12,812 nt of DNA from Candidatus Margulisiibacteriota bacterium (GCA_031279305.1 JAITIS010000108.1:1-12812), one strand, 5' to 3'. Shown: positions 1 through 6,111, numbered from the stretch's first letter. Notes: generated by a model not told the origin, from the letters alone. Made by a program: numbers and translations.

Positions 1-170
1 GCCTTTATGTCTCCTCCTGCTTGAATATACCTTTGTAGATTATCAATGCTCTCTATATTCTGCTTATTGCCAACAGCAGAATTTCCTCTCTGTGGCCGTC
101 TTGTTTCCGGCGCGCCCCATTGTACATTTTGCCTAATATCATCAGGGTATGCGGTAATTCTATGGTTCAT
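1..170 (-). CDS. Small protein of unknown function, 3' end beyond window
   Basis: I do not recognise this protein. The frame opens at an ATG at 168-170, 11 bases after the stop of the preceding small gene, with AGGA seven bases upstream. It stays open for 56 codons to the left edge, so the C-terminus is missing. An in-frame ATG two codons earlier (174-176) lies too close to the AGGA to be preferred. The visible part is hydrophilic, with no signal peptide or membrane segment, rich in Asn, Gln, Arg and Pro (for example WGAPETRRPQRGN). Codon use is AT-rich, unlike the GC-rich genes from 545 onward. The short spacing and shared strand indicate one transcript with the 182-355 gene. It is real mainly because of its ribosome site and tandem position; no function can be proposed. 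Confidence 0.5.
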   Translation of the reverse strand, partial: MNHRITAYPDDIRQNVQWGAPETRRPQRGNSAVGNKQNIESIDNLQRYIQAGGDIK

Positions 171-181
171 TATCATTTCCT

Positions 182-355
182 CTAAAATAACTGCCTTAGT
201 TTTTTATCTTGACTCGGCAGCCCTAGCTCCTTATAAATCACCTCCGGAGATTTTTTGGGGTCTTCTTTTTTTGCATATCCAGCCCGCAGTAATTCTTCTT
301 CCAAAATAGTCTGTTTTTGCCCTATCGGTTTTATTTCTCTATATAAATGTCTCAT
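182..355 (-). CDS. Small hypothetical protein, 57 aa
   Basis: I do not recognise this protein. It has an ATG at 353-355 and a near-perfect Shine-Dalgarno AGGAGGT five bases upstream, the best ribosome site in the window, and ends at TAG (182-184). The 57-residue product starts MRHLYREIKPIG, is highly charged (Lys, Glu, Arg) and probably helical, with no signal peptide or membrane segment. It could be a small DNA- or RNA-binding or adaptor protein, but nothing in it proves this. It is followed after 11 bases by the next small gene and is preceded by an AT-rich leader with a candidate attenuator. Its AT-rich codons contrast with the neighbouring core genes, so it may be an accessory gene. Two plus-strand open frames over the same bases lack ribosome sites and are rejected in its favour. 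Confidence 0.6.
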   Translation of the reverse strand: MRHLYREIKPIGQKQTILEEELLRAGYAKKEDPKKSPEVIYKELGLPSQDKKLRQLF

Positions 356-412
356 AGTTTACCTCCTGATTCTTATTCTATAATAATACCCTTTTTTTTA
401 TTTAATATACAC

Positions 413-446
413 AAAAAGTCCAGCCTATCATTCCCGATGGCCAGAC
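413..446 (-). terminator. Candidate attenuator or intrinsic terminator upstream of the small genes
   Basis: Read on the minus strand, 446-439 (GTCTGGCC) pairs with 425-418 (GGCTGGAC) in an 8-bp stem with two G-U wobbles and a 13-base loop. It is followed at once by TTTTT (417-413). This is the shape of a Rho-independent terminator. It lies about 60 bases upstream of the 57-aa gene in the same direction, and just downstream of a TATAAT at 454-459. It could therefore end a very short leader RNA, or attenuate the small-gene operon. A second AT-rich -10-like TATTAT (383-388) lies between it and the gene and could bypass it. Folding is by eye. Confidence 0.4.
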
Positions 447-463
447 CTCCCTCATTATATATA

Positions 464-475
464 TGTATCGATACA
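464..475. promoter_or_regulatory. 12-bp perfect palindrome, candidate operator
   Basis: TGTATCGATACA is an exact 12-bp palindrome in the divergent spacer between the small minus-strand genes and murF. It lies five bases upstream of a minus-strand TATAAT (454-459) and about 25 bases upstream of the murF -35. A dimeric repressor or activator site is possible, but one copy of a short palindrome in AT-rich DNA can occur by chance. Confidence 0.25.
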
Positions 476-500
476 AAGACGGCATTTCTTGCATACAAAT

Positions 501-530
501 TTGAGACGCATACATTTTTCTTAATATAAA
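501..530 (+). promoter_or_regulatory. Sigma70-type promoter for murF
   Basis: TTGAGA (501-506) and TATAAA (525-530) are 18 bases apart. Transcription would begin near 537, only about eight bases before the murF ATG at 545, giving an almost leaderless message. This agrees with the lack of any Shine-Dalgarno sequence before that ATG. A second TATAAT at 534-539 has no good -35; if used, it would start the RNA at the ATG itself. Confidence 0.45.
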
Positions 531-544
531 TTATATAATAACCT

Positions 545-1624
545 ATGGCCTATTCTATCGACACCCGTACGCTCAAATCCGGCGATGTGTTTATTCCGGT
601 CAAGGGAGAGCATTTTGACGGGCACGATTTTATCCCGGAAGCGCTGGCCAGAGGCGCGAGCCAAGTGCTCGACGTGAATTTAGGCGAGTTTTCCGCCGCG
701 CACCGCCAAAAATACAATATTCCGGTCATCGCTGTCACCGGCAGCAGCGGCAAAACCACCACCAAAGACCTGCTAGCCGCGGCATTGGGGCAAAAATACA
801 ACGTAGTAAAATCCGACGCCAACCAGAATAACGAGATCGGCGTGCCGCTGACTCTGCTCAAGATTGATGAAAAAACCGAACTGGCCATAGTCGAAATGGC
901 TATGCGGGGCCGAGGGCAGATAGATTATCTAGCCGGGCTGGCTAAACCAACCCACGCGGTCATCACGAATATCGGCCGGACGCATATTGAGCTCCTCGGC
1001 AGTGCCGATAACATCGCCAGAGCCAAAGCCGAAGTCATCCGCGCGGGAATGACTATTTTTTTGAATGAAAAGGACGCCTATTATCAATATCTGGCAGATA
1101 CAGCCGCGGCGCGCAACGCTAAAGTAGCGCCGTACAGCAGCGCCAGAATACTGGATATCAACGAAGCCGCGGCTAGAACAGTCGCCGGATATTTCGGCTT
1201 GAGCGAGGCCGAAATCGCCGCCGGCCTCAAACCTTGCCAGCCCTCGCCGCACCGTCAGAAAATCAGCGAGCGCGGCGGCGTTATCATTATAGATGACACC
1301 TATAATGCCAATCCAGACGCGGTAGATTTTGCCCTGCAGGCGCTGCGGGAAACTCCGGCCAAGCGGCGCATTGCGGTTTTGGGCGATATGCTGGAGCTGG
1401 GCGCGTGGGCGGAGAAACTGCACAAGCAGGTCGATGTTAGCGGCATCGATTTAGTTTACACGCTGGGCAGACTGGCCGCGCGCATACCCTGTCATAAAAA
1501 TTTTACGGATAAAACCCAGCTGGCGCAGGAACTCCAGAATATTTTGCGCCCCGGCGACGCCGTGCTCGTCAAAGGCTCGCGGTCGCTGGGTATGGAAACT
1601 ATAGTGCAGGAGTTATTAAATTGA
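545..1624 (+). CDS. murF: UDP-N-acetylmuramoyl-tripeptide--D-alanyl-D-alanine ligase (MurF), compact form
   Basis: MurF joins D-Ala-D-Ala to UDP-MurNAc-tripeptide with ATP in the cytoplasm, the last soluble step of the peptidoglycan precursor. Visible motifs: the N-terminal substrate domain core (DTRTLKSGDVFIPVKGE, about 6-22), the ATP P-loop GSSGKTTT (66-73), NNEIGVPLTLL (95-105), TNIGRTHIELLGS (141-153), DDTYNANPDAV (250-260), VLGDMLELG (278-286) and the C-terminal end VLVKGSRSLGMETIV. At 359 residues it is about 90 shorter than E. coli MurF. The usual first 25 or so residues are absent: TAA at 539-541 is in frame two codons before the ATG, so no upstream start exists. The strand-rich part of the central domain that normally precedes the HN..N motif is also missing between about 192 and 204. 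There is no Shine-Dalgarno. A MurF-like ligase of altered substrate is the alternative. It converges on secG. Confidence 0.88.
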   Translation: MAYSIDTRTLKSGDVFIPVKGEHFDGHDFIPEALARGASQVLDVNLGEFSAAHRQKYNIPVIAVTGSSGKTTTKDLLAAALGQKYNVVKSDANQNNEIGVPLTLLKIDEKTELAIVEMAMRGRGQIDYLAGLAKPTHAVITNIGRTHIELLGSADNIARAKAEVIRAGMTIFLNEKDAYYQYLADTAAARNAKVAPYSSARILDINEAAARTVAGYFGLSEAEIAAGLKPCQPSPHRQKISERGGVIIIDDTYNANPDAVDFALQALRETPAKRRIAVLGDMLELGAWAEKLHKQVDVSGIDLVYTLGRLAARIPCHKNFTDKTQLAQELQNILRPGDAVLVKGSRSLGMETIVQELLN

Positions 1625-1629
1625 TATTC

Positions 1630-1742
1630 ATTTAACGCAAATATTTTACCGGAGCGCGTTTTGGCTCGAACTTAACAAGCATAGTCGTTGCGAAGTTAAG
1701 TGAGCGGCCACGACACGCGGAGGAAAAATATTTGCGTTAAAT
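1630..1742. repeat. 113-bp palindromic element between murF and secG
   Basis: The ends are a perfect 18-bp inverted repeat (1630-1647 and 1725-1742, TTTAACGCAAATATTTT core). Inside are further nested complementary arms: CGCGT/ACGCG (1655-1659, 1715-1719), TGGC/GCCA (1662-1665, 1707-1710), ACTTAAC/GTTAAGT (1670-1676, 1695-1701) and GCA/TGC (1679-1681, 1689-1691), closing on a 7-base loop. About 40 base pairs form by eye, so either strand folds into one long interrupted hairpin. It starts six bases after the murF stop and ends eight bases before the secG stop, and has no open frame of its own. It may be a miniature inverted-repeat or REP-like element, and in this position could also act as a bidirectional terminator. 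No clear target duplication flanks it. Confidence 0.7.
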
Positions 1743-1750
1743 ATAATTAT

Positions 1751-1969
1751 TTAAGAATTCCAGGCGATCAGCAGGGAAAAGACGATAAAAGAGACGGCCA
1801 CAGCCAGCGTAAACTGATCCAGCCCTTTTTCCATTTCTTTCTGCGCGTTGCCGTAGACATTGGCCTGTCCGCCGATGCCGGCTATACCGTCCGCTTTGGC
1901 CGAGTGCAGGATCACCGCGATAATCAAAAGCGCTGCCGAAATCTGCTGCAAAACTAAAAAGAATATCAT
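1751..1969 (-). CDS. secG: Preprotein translocase subunit SecG
   Basis: SecG is the small subunit of the SecYEG channel in the inner membrane and aids SecA-driven export. The 72-residue product has two hydrophobic helices (about 4-22 and 53-70) joined by a loop with the family's usual kind of sequence, HSAKADGIAGIGGQANVYGNA, where other SecG proteins carry QxxKGxGL followed by a Gly-rich stretch and FG. Length is normal for the family (about 70-110). The ATG (1967-1969) overlaps the stop of gpmI as ATGA, so its translation is probably coupled to gpmI and it has no separate promoter. The gene ends eight bases before the 113-bp palindromic element, which may terminate the transcript. Confidence 0.88.
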   Translation of the reverse strand: MIFFLVLQQISAALLIIAVILHSAKADGIAGIGGQANVYGNAQKEMEKGLDQFTLAVAVSFIVFSLLIAWNS

Positions 1970-3489
1970 TTTTCTACTCCTGTTTTTTCTAACAGCGATC
2001 TGCCGGTAAATTCCCGCGGCCTCTCTATGCCCAGTATTTCCAGCATAGTCGGCGCGACATCCGCCAGCACGCCGCCGTCCGCCAGTTTAACATTTTTCCG
2101 GCCAGTTACATAGATTAACGGCACGGGATTGAGCGAATGCGCCGTCCAAACTTTACCGTTTTTGAGCATCTGGTCGCTGTTGCCGTGATCGGCTGTGATG
2201 AGCGCCTCGCCGCCGGCCGCCTGCACCGCCTCAATCACCTGCCCCAGACATTTGTCCACCGCTTCCACGGCAGACTGCGCCGCGGCAAAAATCCCGGTAT
2301 GCCCGACCATATCGGCGTTGGCATAGTTGACGATGACGACGTCATATTTAGCCAAATTTACCGCCTCCAGCAGTTTTTCCGTCACGCCATAAGCGGACAT
2401 CTCCGGCTGGAGATCATAGGTGGCCACTTGGGGCGAAGGCACCAGCACCCTGTCCTCGCCGGGATACGGCTCCTCTCTGCCGCCGTTAAAGAAAAAAGTC
2501 ACGTGCGCGTATTTTTCGGTTTCGGCGGTGTGCAGCTGCTTCAAACTTCTTTTGCTCAGCACTTCCGCCAGACAATTTGTAATTTCTTCTTTGGCAAAAG
2601 CCACAGGCGCTTGGATTGTATCATCATACGGTGTCAGACAAACAAAATATGTTTGCGGACAGGCATAGCGTGAAAAACCCTGAAAATTTTTATCCACAAA
2701 AGCGCGGGTGATCTCCCTAGCGCGGTCAGGGCGGAAATTAAAAAATACAACAGAGTCTCCATCCCGGACTGGTTCCGCGCCGCGCAGCGCGGTCGGTTTT
2801 ACAAACTCGTCATTTTCACCGCGGGTGTAGGCCAGCTCCAGCGCCGCCACCGGATCATCCGCCGCGAAACCTTTGAGCTCCGTCAGCAATTCATAAGCCT
2901 GCGCCACCCGCTCCCAGCGGTGGTCCCGGTCCATCGCGTAATAGCGGCCGGTGATGGTGGCGATCCGCCCCGCGCCGATCCGCGCGGCTCTCCGCGCAAA
3001 TTGGTTAAAAAACTCTCCGGCCGAGCGCGGCGGCACATCGCGGCCATCCAGAAAAGCGTGCACGAAAACCCTGGATAGGCCGTTGCTTCGAGCCAGTTCC
3101 AGCAGGCCGTACAGGTGTTCGATATGCGAATGCACGCCGCCGTCGGAGAACAGCCCCATTAAATGCAGAGCGGAATTATTCCGCCGGCAGTTCTCGACCG
3201 CGGCCAGCAATTCTGCGTTCCGAAAAAAATCGCCGCCGCGGATAGCTTTGGTTATTCTGGTCAGCTCCTGATAGACAATCCGCCCCGCGCCTAGATTTAG
3301 GTGCCCGACTTCGGAATTACCCATCTGTCCCTCCGGCAGACCCACCGCTTCACCGTCTGTCCTAAGCGTGGTGTGCGGATAAACGCTCCAGTATTTATCT
3401 ATGTTGGGCGTGCCGCCCGCTTCGATCGCGCTCTCAGACTTATTGTGGTTAATGCCCCAGCCGTCGAGTATTATTAACATCAGCCGCAT
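1966..3489 (-). CDS. gpmI: 2,3-bisphosphoglycerate-independent phosphoglycerate mutase
   Basis: This enzyme interconverts 3- and 2-phosphoglycerate in glycolysis and gluconeogenesis, using two divalent metals, usually Mn, and a phosphoserine intermediate. From the chosen start the protein has 507 residues, the usual length. It shows LIILDGWG near the N-terminus (first metal Asp at 9), the nucleophile motif GQMGNSEVGHLNLGAGR (Ser about 59), HAFLDGRDVPPRS, the NYANADMVGHTG metal site and TADHGNSDQM near the C-terminus. The start is ATG 3487-3489, because GAGGAG lies four bases upstream and a promoter at 3513-3541 begins transcription near 3506. A longer frame opening at TTG 3520-3522 would lie upstream of that start and lacks homology. 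The stop overlaps the secG ATG. It is divergent from the phosphoglucomutase gene. Confidence 0.95.
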   Translation of the reverse strand: MRLMLIILDGWGINHNKSESAIEAGGTPNIDKYWSVYPHTTLRTDGEAVGLPEGQMGNSEVGHLNLGAGRIVYQELTRITKAIRGGDFFRNAELLAAVENCRRNNSALHLMGLFSDGGVHSHIEHLYGLLELARSNGLSRVFVHAFLDGRDVPPRSAGEFFNQFARRAARIGAGRIATITGRYYAMDRDHRWERVAQAYELLTELKGFAADDPVAALELAYTRGENDEFVKPTALRGAEPVRDGDSVVFFNFRPDRAREITRAFVDKNFQGFSRYACPQTYFVCLTPYDDTIQAPVAFAKEEITNCLAEVLSKRSLKQLHTAETEKYAHVTFFFNGGREEPYPGEDRVLVPSPQVATYDLQPEMSAYGVTEKLLEAVNLAKYDVVIVNYANADMVGHTGIFAAAQSAVEAVDKCLGQVIEAVQAAGGEALITADHGNSDQMLKNGKVWTAHSLNPVPLIYVTGRKNVKLADGGVLADVAPTMLEILGIERPREFTGRSLLEKTGVEK

Positions 3490-3512
3490 AAAACTCCTCA
3501 AATTGGAAATCG

Positions 3513-3541
3513 ATTTTATCAAGAAAGCCGGACAAAGTAAA
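3513..3541 (-). promoter_or_regulatory. Sigma70-type promoter for gpmI-secG
   Basis: On the minus strand TTTACT (3541-3536) and TAAAAT (3518-3513) are separated by 17 bases. The predicted start near 3506 leaves a leader of about 17 bases carrying GAGGAG before the ATG at 3489. This supports the ATG over the TTG at 3522. Confidence 0.45.
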
Positions 3542-3544
3542 AAG

Positions 3545-3574
3545 TAGACTTTTGCCGGCGTCCACGTTTATAAT
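3545..3574 (+). promoter_or_regulatory. Sigma70-type promoter for the phosphoglucomutase gene
   Basis: TAGACT (3545-3550) and a consensus TATAAT (3569-3574) are separated by 18 bases. The start near 3581 gives a leader of about 33 bases containing GAGGCGGAGG (3601-3610). It is back-to-back with the gpmI promoter, and the two -35 elements are three bases apart, so the two genes may compete for polymerase. Confidence 0.5.
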
Positions 3575-3613
3575 CAACAATCTTTTTTTGGAAATTTTTA
3601 GAGGCGGAGGACT

Positions 3614-5446
3614 ATGCCAAACCAAATTCTCGCCGAAAAAACTCAAACTCTTCTGGATGAGTCTGCCGGAATTCTGCCTCTGGATGACGCGGAACGCGCC
3701 GTGCTTCAGGCGCTGGCGGAGAACAGCCAAGTCGTTCCGTCCAATATCTGGCAGCTGGCTTTGAAACTCGGTGAACTGCAAAATAGAGCCAGAGATACCG
3801 CGCAAAAAAACGCCTGCCGCAATATCATCACTTATATCCGCGAGGCTATGGGCGGCTGCGCCAGAACCAGTGTCAAGCCGGCTGCAGTGGAATTTGGCAC
3901 CTCTGGCTGGCGCGGCCGGATCGGCGTAGATTTTACCGTGCACAATGCGCACAAAGTAGTCCGCGCCATTCTTGATACTATGCGGTCCAGAGTATTTTTA
4001 GAAACCAACGGCTACCAGTCTTTCGCGGAAGTACAGCGGCGCGGCATCGTTATCTTCCGCGACAATCGCTATCTGGGAGCGGAGTTTATGGCCGCGGCCA
4101 TTGCGGAGTTAAACGCCGCCGGAGTCAGAGCTTATGACGCCGGGGAATGTCCGACCGGAGCAGGCTCGGCCGCGGTAACAGAATTAAAAGCCGCCGGCTC
4201 GCTCAATTTCACTCCTTCGCACAACCCGATGGACGCGGCGGGATTAAAATTCAATCCGGCGGATGGCGGGCCGGCGGACAAAGGCATCACCAATATCATT
4301 CAGGCCAGAGCCAATGATTATATGCGCGCGGAACTGTTCAAGCCGGCGGACGGCAAGCAGCAGGCGGAAAAAATAGATCCGGCGGCTATTTACCTCAATT
4401 TTTTAAGCAAAAGCCAGATCATAGACCTCGCCGGTTTGAAACAAAAACTGCTGGCGCGGCGCGGGGATTTAACCATTTTGGTGGATAATATGCACGGCGC
4501 CTCCCGCGGTTTTATCGAAAAAATTTTAGGCGCGGAGCTGCTGTCCAATCTGGATATTACTTTTCTCCACACCGCGGATGATTATTCTTTTCACGGCGTC
4601 AAGCCAGAGCCCAGCGCGGCAAATCAAAAACCTTTAATTGACATTTTGAAACGTTCCGCCAAACCGTTGCGGCTGGCCGCGGCGCTGGATCCGGACGCCG
4701 ACCGGATCAGATTTGCCGACGCCAATCTGGACATTGATATGAATATGTTCGCGGCAATCGCGCTGGATTACGCGGTCAAACGGGGGCTTACACAAGGCGT
4801 CGTCACTTCGGTCGCCAGCTCCGGGTTCGCCGCCAATATTGCCAGACAAAATAACCTGCCGGCGGCAGCCACTGCTGTTGGTTTTAAGAATTTTCGGACG
4901 GCGCTCACACAGGGCACAGCCGCTGTAGCTTTTGAGGAAAGCGACGGTATCAGTTTCCGCGGCCATACGCTGGAAAAAGACGGTATTATTGGTTTTCTGG
5001 TGGCGCTGGGCGCTATGTTAGACAGCAATGCCAATCTCTCCCAGATCTTCGCCGGACTGCAAAAAAAATACGGCTATTATTATCCCGGCAAAGGCGGCCA
5101 GACTATCACCGGCATTACGGTGCAAAAATGGCAGGAATTCCGCCTGAAAGTGCAGAAGCATATACAGGACAATTACCAACCCGGCGCCAAGATTTTCATC
5201 GGCCGCACCGCCAAACGCATAACCCGCATACTGTTAGACGACGGCGTAAAATTTATTTTTGAGGACGACAGCTGGATAATGCTCCGGGCTTCCGGTACCG
5301 AAACAAAATTCCGCTACTATTACGAGACTACCGGCAAGGGCAATATTATCCTGCTGGACGCCTACCAAAAAACGGCTGGAGATATTTTGCAAAAAGCGCT
5401 GGCGGCAGTGCAAAACAGTGTTTTCTTAAAACCAAGCGCGCCCTGA
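3614..5446 (+). CDS. Phosphoglucomutase / phosphohexomutase family protein
   Basis: The alpha-D-phosphohexomutase family moves phosphate between C1 and C6 of glucose or mannose, feeding glycogen, cell-wall and exopolysaccharide precursors. All four functional loops are intact: the phosphoserine loop TPSHNP (200-205, Ser202), the Mg loop DPDADR (359-364), the sugar loop EESDG (441-445) and the phosphate loop RASGTETKFR (558-567). EFGTSGWRG (93-101) marks the usual domain start. TPSHNP followed by KFNPADGGPAD resembles E. coli Pgm more than AlgC or GlmM, so glucose-1-phosphate is the likelier substrate, by inference. About 90 extra N-terminal residues are helical and of unknown role, making it 610 residues against about 550. 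ATG 3614 follows GGAGG by three bases. The last codons lie inside the antisense of a tRNA acceptor stem. Confidence 0.88.
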   Translation: MPNQILAEKTQTLLDESAGILPLDDAERAVLQALAENSQVVPSNIWQLALKLGELQNRARDTAQKNACRNIITYIREAMGGCARTSVKPAAVEFGTSGWRGRIGVDFTVHNAHKVVRAILDTMRSRVFLETNGYQSFAEVQRRGIVIFRDNRYLGAEFMAAAIAELNAAGVRAYDAGECPTGAGSAAVTELKAAGSLNFTPSHNPMDAAGLKFNPADGGPADKGITNIIQARANDYMRAELFKPADGKQQAEKIDPAAIYLNFLSKSQIIDLAGLKQKLLARRGDLTILVDNMHGASRGFIEKILGAELLSNLDITFLHTADDYSFHGVKPEPSAANQKPLIDILKRSAKPLRLAAALDPDADRIRFADANLDIDMNMFAAIALDYAVKRGLTQGVVTSVASSGFAANIARQNNLPAAATAVGFKNFRTALTQGTAAVAFEESDGISFRGHTLEKDGIIGFLVALGAMLDSNANLSQIFAGLQKKYGYYYPGKGGQTITGITVQKWQEFRLKVQKHIQDNYQPGAKIFIGRTAKRITRILLDDGVKFIFEDDSWIMLRASGTETKFRYYYETTGKGNIILLDAYQKTAGDILQKALAAVQNSVFLKPSAP

Positions 5447-5509
5447 GAGAGTCGAACTCCCAACCTTCTGATCCGTAGTCAGATGCTCTATCCATTGAGC
5501 TAAGGGCGC
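5437..5509 (-). tRNA. tRNA-Arg(ACG)
   Basis: The minus strand folds as a complete 73-base cloverleaf. The acceptor stem is GCGCCCT/AGGGCGC (5509-5503 with 5444-5438). The D arm is GCTC/GAGC, the anticodon stem TCTGA/TCAGA with loop CTACGGA (anticodon ACG), and the T arm GGGAG/CTCTC (one G-U) with loop TTCGACT. The discriminator base is G (5437). ACG reads CGU, and CGC/CGA after A34-to-inosine editing by TadA. CCA is not encoded: the next bases are CTTGG. The 3' ten bases overlap the end of the phosphoglucomutase gene on the other strand. No strong own promoter is visible in the 90 bases upstream. Confidence 0.95.
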
Positions 5510-5551
5510 TTTGTCAAAAAAGAAGATAATTAAAAACTATTTGGGATTTTT

Positions 5552-5588
5552 AAGCAAGACCGGCCGTAATTGAATCGCTTACGGCCGG
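5552..5588 (-). terminator. Terminator hairpin after the RRM gene
   Basis: CCGGCCGTAA (5560-5569) and TTACGGCCGG (5579-5588) form a perfect 10-bp stem with a 9-base loop, 12 bases after the RRM stop. On the minus strand it is followed by TCTTGCTT, a weak U-rich tail, so it is probably an intrinsic terminator of moderate strength. On the plus strand no U-tract follows. It separates the RRM gene from tRNA-Arg. Confidence 0.6.
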
Positions 5589-5599
5589 ATTCGATTAAA

Positions 5600-5905
5600 C
5601 TACCAGCTGCGGCTGCCGCCGTCGCGGTTATACCCGCCGGAACGGGGTTTATTCTCCTGAGGACGGGCTTCGCTGACCTTGATCTTGCGGCCGTCAAAAT
5701 CCTTTTCATTGAAAAGCTCGATCGCCTTCGTAGCTTCTTCTGGAGTGGAAAATTCCACAAAGCCGAAACCTTTGGAACGCCCGGTCATTTTATCAATAAT
5801 AACCTTCGCCGAAACAACATTGCCGGCTTGGGCAAATCCTTCCTTCAGTGTATTTTCGGTGGTCCCATAACTAAGACCGCCAATGTATAATTTTTTTTCT
5901 GCCAT
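5600..5905 (-). CDS. Single-RRM RNA-binding protein with glycine-rich tail
   Basis: A small cytoplasmic protein expected to bind single-stranded RNA. The RRM fold is clear: RNP2 LYIGGL (6-11), RNP1 KGFGFVEF (45-52) with both aromatic contact residues, and the usual spacing; the domain fills residues 4-80. The last 20 residues are basic and rich in Gly, Arg and Ser (SGGYNRDGGSRSW), as in cyanobacterial Rbp proteins, several of which are cold-induced. Its exact RNA targets cannot be told from sequence. The ATG at 5903-5905 follows AAGGAG at five bases. A good promoter about 100 bases upstream leaves a long leader with two small hairpins, so post-transcriptional or temperature control is plausible. 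It is monocistronic, with a terminator hairpin after the stop. Confidence 0.92.
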   Translation of the reverse strand: MAEKKLYIGGLSYGTTENTLKEGFAQAGNVVSAKVIIDKMTGRSKGFGFVEFSTPEEATKAIELFNEKDFDGRKIKVSEARPQENKPRSGGYNRDGGSRSW

Positions 5906-6003
5906 ACTTTCTCCTTAAAATAATAATTCTCACAAGTTAAACTTGCTTAATCCTGACTTACCGATTCAAATGTAAGGGAAAAAGAGCGAGTAACTTATGC
6001 ACG
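5906..6003 (-). promoter_or_regulatory. Long structured 5' leader of the RRM gene
   Basis: The predicted transcript starts near 6003 and carries about 98 untranslated bases. Two inverted repeats lie in it: CTTAC/GTAAG (5957-5961, 5972-5976) and CAAGTT/AACTTG (5933-5945, one base apart, folding as five pairs with a 3-base loop). There is no open frame of note. Leaders of this size are common before cold-shock and RNA-binding protein genes. The role here is inferred, not shown. Confidence 0.35.
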
Positions 6004-6009
6004 GTTATT

Positions 6010-6039
6010 ATTGTAACCTATTTTAGATTTAGCTGGCAA
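6010..6039 (-). promoter_or_regulatory. Sigma70-type promoter for the RRM gene
   Basis: On the minus strand TTGCCA (6039-6034) and TACAAT (6015-6010) are 18 bases apart, one of the better promoter matches in the window. The start is expected near 6003. Confidence 0.5.
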
Positions 6040-6111
6040 GTGGTATTTTTATGCAATTTTCGTTTTTTGCCTGCGATATCTTATAACCGGGAGGGATTTA
6101 GGAAATGCTAA

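Noticed and set aside
46..529. Two plus-strand open frames (46-309 and 347-529) of 87 and 60 residues
   Set aside because: They lack ribosome sites and have low-complexity hydrophobic products. The minus strand has well-signalled small genes over 46-309, and 347-529 is promoter-like AT-rich DNA.
929..1423. 164-residue minus-strand open frame inside murF
   Set aside because: Antisense shadow of conserved MurF motifs, without its own signals.
3490..3522. gpmI start at TTG 3522
   Set aside because: The extra 11 residues have no family match, the predicted transcript begins near 3506, and GAGGAG precedes the ATG at 3489.
5512..5517. TTGACA on the minus strand just before tRNA-Arg, as a promoter -35
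   Set aside because: Its -10 would fall inside the tRNA, so it cannot start the tRNA transcript; probably chance in a T-rich run.
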